Shown here piece by piece: positions 7,306 through 10,142 of a DNA stretch of 10,142 bases. The notes below the pieces were generated by a model, which saw only the letters and a list, made by a program, of their open reading frames with translations, was not told where the DNA came from and searched no databases. The stretch comes from Thermoflexales bacterium (GTDB taxonomy: Bacteria > Chloroflexota > Anaerolineae > B4-G1): the NCBI GenBank assembly GCA_007118795.1, contig SKQX01000043.1, forward strand, positions 1-10,142, read 5' to 3'. The position numbers were made by a program, and so were the translations under genes. The number at the start of each line of letters is the position of its first letter. The first letter of the stretch is position 1.

Positions 7306-7650
7306 CGGCCTGACGGTCGATGACTTCCCCACACTCCACCGCCCGACTCACATTGGCCAACGGCCGACTGGCCTAACCAAGCTAAAGCCCAGCACACGGA
7401 CGAGAGCGATCCTGGTGTCTTGGGGCATCCGCCAGAGCGGGGGTCATCTTCGTCCTGATAATTCCGATAAGCCTGTGCCTGACAGTCACGGACGTATCAT
7501 TCTCGCCGTTGAGGTGACCGGCACTTCGGTCAAGACATCGAAGAACCGAATCCGACGCTTTCTTAAGCTAATTCGGGCCATCATGCTGCACTTCCAAGTG
7601 CCGGTCACCTTGGCCACAAGAGAATGATAAGTCTCCGGCCTGACAGTCGA
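7306..7650 (+). repeat. three direct copies of GCCTGAC(A/G)GTC
   Basis: The motif occurs at 7308-7318 (GCCTGACGGTC), 7477-7487 (GCCTGACAGTC) and 7638-7648 (GCCTGACAGTC). The first and third copies agree over 15 positions (7306-7320 and 7636-7650) with one mismatch. Spacings are 169 and 161 bp. The core TGACAGTC is itself nearly palindromic. The second and third copies exactly bracket the inverted-repeat element. Confidence 0.6.
7477..7648. mobile_element. nested inverted-repeat element, MITE- or REP-like, non-coding
   Basis: Perfect arm pairs nest inside one another: TATCATTCTC (7495-7504) with 7620-7629, AGGTGACCGGCACTT (7512-7526) with 7596-7610, CCGAAT (7546-7551) with 7571-7576, and GCTT (7557-7560) with AAGC (7565-7568) around a 4-base loop. 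Outside these, GACAGTCACGGA and the complement of the right flank are also alike. The 11-bp GCCTGACAGTC stands at both ends in direct orientation. No transposase is encoded. It could be a miniature inverted-repeat element, a large REP-type repeat, or a regulatory cruciform. The repeat structure is certain; mobility is inferred. Confidence 0.5.
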
Positions 7651-7656
7651 CCGCAC

Positions 7657-7685
7657 TTGTGCAACTGCAACTATTGATGTATACT
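7657..7685 (+). promoter_or_regulatory. candidate promoter of the secreted repeat protein
   Basis: TTGTGC (7657-7662) and TATACT (7680-7685) are separated by 17 bp. The -10 matches at 5 of 6 positions; the -35 keeps only TTG. Transcription would start near 7692 and give a leader of about 110 nt. The promoter begins 9 bp after the inverted-repeat element ends. Confidence 0.5.
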
Positions 7686-7697
7686 GGGGTCAAAGAA

Positions 7698-7802
7698 ATG
7701 CGCGGGAGACGCACCACGGCGACGGGGTGACTGGTCAGATCTAAGGAATCCGGCTGGTAGCCAGCACCCCGGCGGGGTCGCGGACCAGCTTGGGAGACGA
7801 CG
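7698..7802 (+). promoter_or_regulatory. structured 5' leader with two alternative folds
   Basis: Fold 1 is a three-way junction closed by CTGGTC (7731-7736) with GACCAG (7783-7788). It encloses the hairpins GCTGG-TAG-CCAGC (7753-7765) and ACCCC-GGC-GGGGT (7766-7778). Fold 2 pairs GGGGTGACTGG (7724-7734) with CCAGCACCCC (7761-7770), 10 pairs and one bulged A, leaving GGTC-GCG-GACC (7776-7786) as a separate hairpin. The folds exclude each other. A small hairpin, TGCG/CGCA (7699-7713), precedes them, and the ribosome site follows 3 nt after the junction. This resembles a riboswitch or attenuator, but I recognise no known class. Confidence 0.35.
7792..7796 (+). promoter_or_regulatory. Shine-Dalgarno of the secreted repeat protein
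   Basis: GGGAG lies 6 nt before the ATG at 7803 and supports that start. It sits just downstream of the leader's closing stem, so folding could affect its accessibility. Confidence 0.65.
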
Positions 7803-9401
7803 ATGCCATTCCGGCTACCTATGGTGCTCCTGGTTGTTACCATGACCATGGTCCTGGCCACCGGCTCGGCTGCCTGGGCTCAGGAAGCCGGTGGCACCTG
7901 TCGCTTCTTCCCAGAGACCGAGCACTACGTCTGTGGTGCCTTCCTCGACTTCTTCGACGCTCACGGCGGCCTCCACCTCTTCGGCTATCCGCTCACGCAA
8001 TCTTGCCACGACCCCGAACATACCGGATTGCGGGTTCAGTATTTCCAGCGCGTGAGAATGGAGCTGCACCCGGACGCTCCCCCCGCCTATCGCGTCCAAC
8101 TGGGGCTCCTCGCCGACGAACTGGGGTATGTCTTCCCGCCCGTCCCCGAGGATAGGATCCCCCGCTCAAACACGGCGCTCCACCACTACTTCCCGGAGAC
8201 TCAGCACATCGTCTCGTACGCGTTCCTCGACTACTTCCGCGAGCAAGGGGGAGTCGATATCTTCGGATACCCTCGATCTGAGTTCATGTACGAGGCCGGC
8301 CGGGTCGTCCAATACTTCCAGCGTGCGAAGATGGTGTGGCACCCGGAAAGCCCTCTCGGTTCGCGCATCAAGCTCAGCAATTTGGGCGAGGCGTACCTCG
8401 AGAGATTCGAGCCGCCCGCCGACTGCGAGCCGCTTGACGTGGTTCCGGGGGCGGGAACCGATGCCCTGGCGACGGTGGCTGCCTCCTCCGAATGCCGCTA
8501 CTTCGAAGAGACGCGCCACTACGTGTGTGATGACTTCCTGGACTATTTCGACACCCGGGGTTCGCTCAGGATCTTCGGCTATCCGCTGACGGAAGCATTC
8601 GCGGACCCCACGCGGGGGCAGATGCGCGTCCAGTACTTCCAGCGGGCAAGAATGGAATTGCCCCCTTCGGAGATGGGCGACAAACAGGTGCAGCTCGGTC
8701 TCCTGGGTGACGAGCTTGGCCGTGCTTTCCCTCCCATCTCCGAGGAACGCATCCCGCCGCCTGACGACGACACACGGCGTTACTTCCCCGAGACTGGCCA
8801 AACCGTTGAGCACATCTTCCTCGATTTCTTCCGCGAGAACGGCGGGCTCACGGTATTCGGCTACCCTCGCTCGTCGATGACCTTCGAGGATGGCGAAGTG
8901 GTACAGTATTTTCAGCGGGCACGGATGGTGTGGGACCGAGACGGAAAATCTGGCGGGCCGATCAAACTGACCAACCTAGGGGAGATCTACATCGACCGGG
9001 TCGGGATTCCTGGAGGCCACGCCGACCCCGTCCCGCCGGCCCGACATAGGCTGATTAGCGGCCCCGCGGTCGACCAGACCAGTGCTAGATCGGCTGTCCA
9101 ACTCAAAGCCAGCGCCTCCGTTCGCCATCCTGTCGTCGGCATCCAGTCGTCCCAGAGCCTTTACATCTACGTCGAGAATCACCGTGGGGAGCCCATCGAG
9201 GGGGCCGCCGTAAGCGCCCTCGTCCGCTACGCATCCGGTCACGAGCGGTTCTACCTCCCCGCTACCGATGCTCGGGGCTTCACCCAATTGAGCTTCGAGA
9301 CCCGCGCCTCAGTTCCGGGACAGCGGGTCATCATCGACGTGACAGCTGTCTATAACGACGCCTCCTTGACCGTCCAGACCTTCTTCGTGCCCAGTCACTG
9401 A
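7803..9401 (+). CDS. secreted surface-type repeat protein with C-terminal Ig-like domain
   Basis: This is a predicted exported protein of 532 residues, not an enzyme I can name. Residues 1-26 form a Sec signal peptide (basic start, hydrophobic LPMVLLVVTMTMVL, AWA-Q cleavage site). Four repeats follow (about 33-108, 127-196, 231-306, 325-394), each reading roughly FPET-H, FLD-F, GG, FGYP, VQYFQRA-M, then LG-E. Repeats 1 and 3 carry a paired Cys (33/44 and 231/242) and a VQLGLLGDELG ending; repeats 2 and 4 lack Cys and end in KL-NLGE. The protein is therefore a duplicated two-repeat unit, offset 198 residues. The repeats recall the LGFP-type 'FGYP' cell-wall-associated repeats and occur in Chloroflexota secreted proteins, from memory. 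Residues 431-530 look like an Ig-like/invasin fold (GEPIEGAAVSALV). The start has GGGAG 6 nt upstream. It is monocistronic, divergent from dnaG. A wall- or glycan-binding role is inferred. Confidence 0.85.
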   Translation: MPFRLPMVLLVVTMTMVLATGSAAWAQEAGGTCRFFPETEHYVCGAFLDFFDAHGGLHLFGYPLTQSCHDPEHTGLRVQYFQRVRMELHPDAPPAYRVQLGLLADELGYVFPPVPEDRIPRSNTALHHYFPETQHIVSYAFLDYFREQGGVDIFGYPRSEFMYEAGRVVQYFQRAKMVWHPESPLGSRIKLSNLGEAYLERFEPPADCEPLDVVPGAGTDALATVAASSECRYFEETRHYVCDDFLDYFDTRGSLRIFGYPLTEAFADPTRGQMRVQYFQRARMELPPSEMGDKQVQLGLLGDELGRAFPPISEERIPPPDDDTRRYFPETGQTVEHIFLDFFRENGGLTVFGYPRSSMTFEDGEVVQYFQRARMVWDRDGKSGGPIKLTNLGEIYIDRVGIPGGHADPVPPARHRLISGPAVDQTSARSAVQLKASASVRHPVVGIQSSQSLYIYVENHRGEPIEGAAVSALVRYASGHERFYLPATDARGFTQLSFETRASVPGQRVIIDVTAVYNDASLTVQTFFVPSH

Positions 9402-9479
9402 GCCCTTCCCTGGGCGCCATGGCCCGGACCGCCGCGGCCCCGTGAGTGTCTCCCAGCCAGGCCTCCCTCTACCCCCCGA
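9402..9479. other. 78-bp gap between convergent genes
   Basis: This spacer separates the stops of the secreted-protein gene and the leftward glycosyltransferase gene. GCCC-ttccct-GGGC (9403-9416) could form a weak hairpin and the rest is GC-rich, but no T-tract is present on either strand, so I do not call a terminator. Confidence 0.5.
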
Positions 9480-10142
9480 TCAAAGCCCCCGGGCCACACC
9501 CCTAGCTTGCCTGTCGTATAGCGGCGCGACCTCGCTCCAGTCAAACCGCCTCGCCGCCATACGCAGCTGTTTGGCCACCAAGCGGGCCCTCCCCCTTTGT
9601 TCCAGAGCCCACCGAATCCTTCCCACCAGGTCTCGGAAGCTATCGTACAGACACAACCCGTGAAGACTCTCCGGAATGAGCTCCGGATACGAGAGGCGGC
9701 GGGGAAGCACGGGGAAACACCCGGCGTAGACGGCCTCCACCACGGCAACCCCGAAGAACTCGTGGATGGCTGTGCTGACCACGATATCAGAGCGCCAGAG
9801 CAGCTCCGAGTACCTCACACGATCCACATAGCCGAAATGGATCACCCTGCTTCCCAGCTGCTGGCGGGCGGTCTCAAACTCCGGTGCCGTCCGTCGGTGA
9901 CTCCTGCCGGCAATTACTACACGAAACTCCGCCCCGGCCTCGTCCAGTGCGTATAGTGCGCGGAAGAAAGTCTCGGGGTCCTTGTCGTATTCCCAACGCT
10001 GGTTCCAAAGGATGACCGGCGGCACCTCCGGCTCTCGGGGCCTTGCCGCTTGGTCAAGCCCACCGAGGGCACACCCTACTGGGAGCACCGATGCTCTCGC
10101 CCGCACCTCCTGGATCCGATGGGTATGGGAGTAGTCAGGGAA
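9480..10142 (-). CDS. glycosyltransferase of the DUF3524/QTMAN (GTDC1) family, 5' end beyond window
   Basis: This is the C-terminal 220 residues of a GT-B glycosyltransferase, open in frame to the right edge. ILWNQRWEYDKDPETFF (44-60), VIHFGYVDR (100-108), the EX7E nucleotide-sugar motif HEFFGVAVVE (127-136; Glu128 and Glu136) and the following AGCFPVLPRRLSYPELIPE (140-158) closely match the C-terminal half of human GTDC1, the tRNA-queuosine alpha-mannosyltransferase (QTMAN, DUF3524 at its N-terminus). In animals that enzyme transfers mannose from GDP-mannose to queuosine at position 34 of tRNA-Asp. The bacterial substrate is not shown here; tRNA-Q mannosylation is inferred from the family, and a lipid or glycan acceptor remains possible. 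The N-terminal DUF3524 domain, if present, lies off the window. It converges on the secreted-protein gene with a 78-bp gap, so that gene gives no clue to function. Confidence 0.85.
   Translation of the reverse strand, partial: FPDYSHTHRIQEVRARASVLPVGCALGGLDQAARPREPEVPPVILWNQRWEYDKDPETFFRALYALDEAGAEFRVVIAGRSHRRTAPEFETARQQLGSRVIHFGYVDRVRYSELLWRSDIVVSTAIHEFFGVAVVEAVYAGCFPVLPRRLSYPELIPESLHGLCLYDSFRDLVGRIRWALEQRGRARLVAKQLRMAARRFDWSEVAPLYDRQARGVARGL

Larger units (their letters stand above)
7085..7802. other. 718-bp divergent intergenic region without a credible gene
   Basis: This gap separates the dnaG transcript (leftward) from the secreted-protein gene (rightward). It holds a leftward promoter candidate near 7203-7230, clustered TCACG pentamers (7134-7194), three copies of GCCTGAC(A/G)GTC, a nested inverted-repeat element (7477-7648), a rightward promoter candidate (7657-7685) and a structured leader (7686-7802). 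Open frames in it (7265-7627 plus; 7568-7861 minus) lack ribosome sites and family resemblance. Confidence 0.75.

Noticed and set aside
7265..7627. 120-residue open frame on the plus strand in the intergenic region
   Set aside because: GTG start without a ribosome site, no recognisable family, and its 3' part runs through the inverted-repeat element, so its openness is best explained by chance.
7698..7730. 10-residue mini-ORF (MRGRRTTATG) in the leader, possible leader peptide
   Set aside because: It has no convincing ribosome site and no run of regulatory codons beyond a few Arg and Thr; its stop falls inside the alternative helix. Kept only as a curiosity.
7698..7802. Resemblance of the leader to a c-di-AMP (ydaO) or cobalamin riboswitch
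   Set aside because: Short stretches such as GGGGTGA and GGAATCCG recall ydaO, but the conserved core order and length are missing. Cobalamin-type signatures are also absent.
7568..7861. 97-residue minus-strand open frame overlapping the secreted-protein start
   Set aside because: It is antisense to the promoter, leader and signal peptide of a well-supported gene and has no domain resemblance.

Overview
The window is GC-rich bacterial chromosomal DNA, densely coded, with one long non-coding gap. The dnaG-rpoD pair places it in a core-genome region. A Chloroflexota (Thermomicrobia-like or related) origin is my best inference. It rests on the secreted protein built from 'FPET-H…FLD-F…GG…FGYP…VQYFQRA' repeats, the C-x3-C zinc knuckle of the primase, a primary sigma factor with a long spacer after region 1.2, and a MurE with DDPR and 'GKGHxQS' signatures. 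No rRNA, tRNA, CRISPR array or intact transposase was seen.

Layout. Positions 1-7084 are one minus-strand block, read right to left: dnaG (primase), rpoD (primary sigma factor), a patatin-like phospholipase, murE (Mur ligase), then an alpha/beta hydrolase that runs off the left edge. dnaG and rpoD are 37 bp apart. The patatin gene follows a 218-bp gap containing two DNA palindromes. murE and the hydrolase follow with 65- and 23-bp spacings and good Shine-Dalgarno sequences. So the block is either two operons (dnaG-rpoD; patatin-murE-hydrolase) or one long one.

Positions 7085-7802 form a 718-bp divergent intergenic region. It holds a likely dnaG promoter, four TCACG pentamers in the dnaG leader, three copies of a GCCTGAC(A/G)GTC motif, a nested ~155-bp inverted-repeat element resembling a MITE or large REP/cruciform, a likely rightward promoter, and a structured 5' leader with two mutually exclusive folds.

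Positions 7803-9401 (plus strand) encode a secreted protein with a signal peptide, four surface-type repeats arranged as a duplicated pair, and a C-terminal Ig-like domain. Converging on it is a minus-strand glycosyltransferase, open at the right edge. Its C-terminal domain closely resembles the DUF3524/QTMAN (GTDC1) tRNA-queuosine mannosyltransferase family.

Functionally the left block joins replication priming, housekeeping transcription and cell-envelope synthesis or lipid turnover. The right part is envelope or surface and probable RNA-modification biology. The strongest candidates for something undescribed are the intergenic inverted-repeat element, the bistable leader and the bacterial QTMAN-like enzyme.
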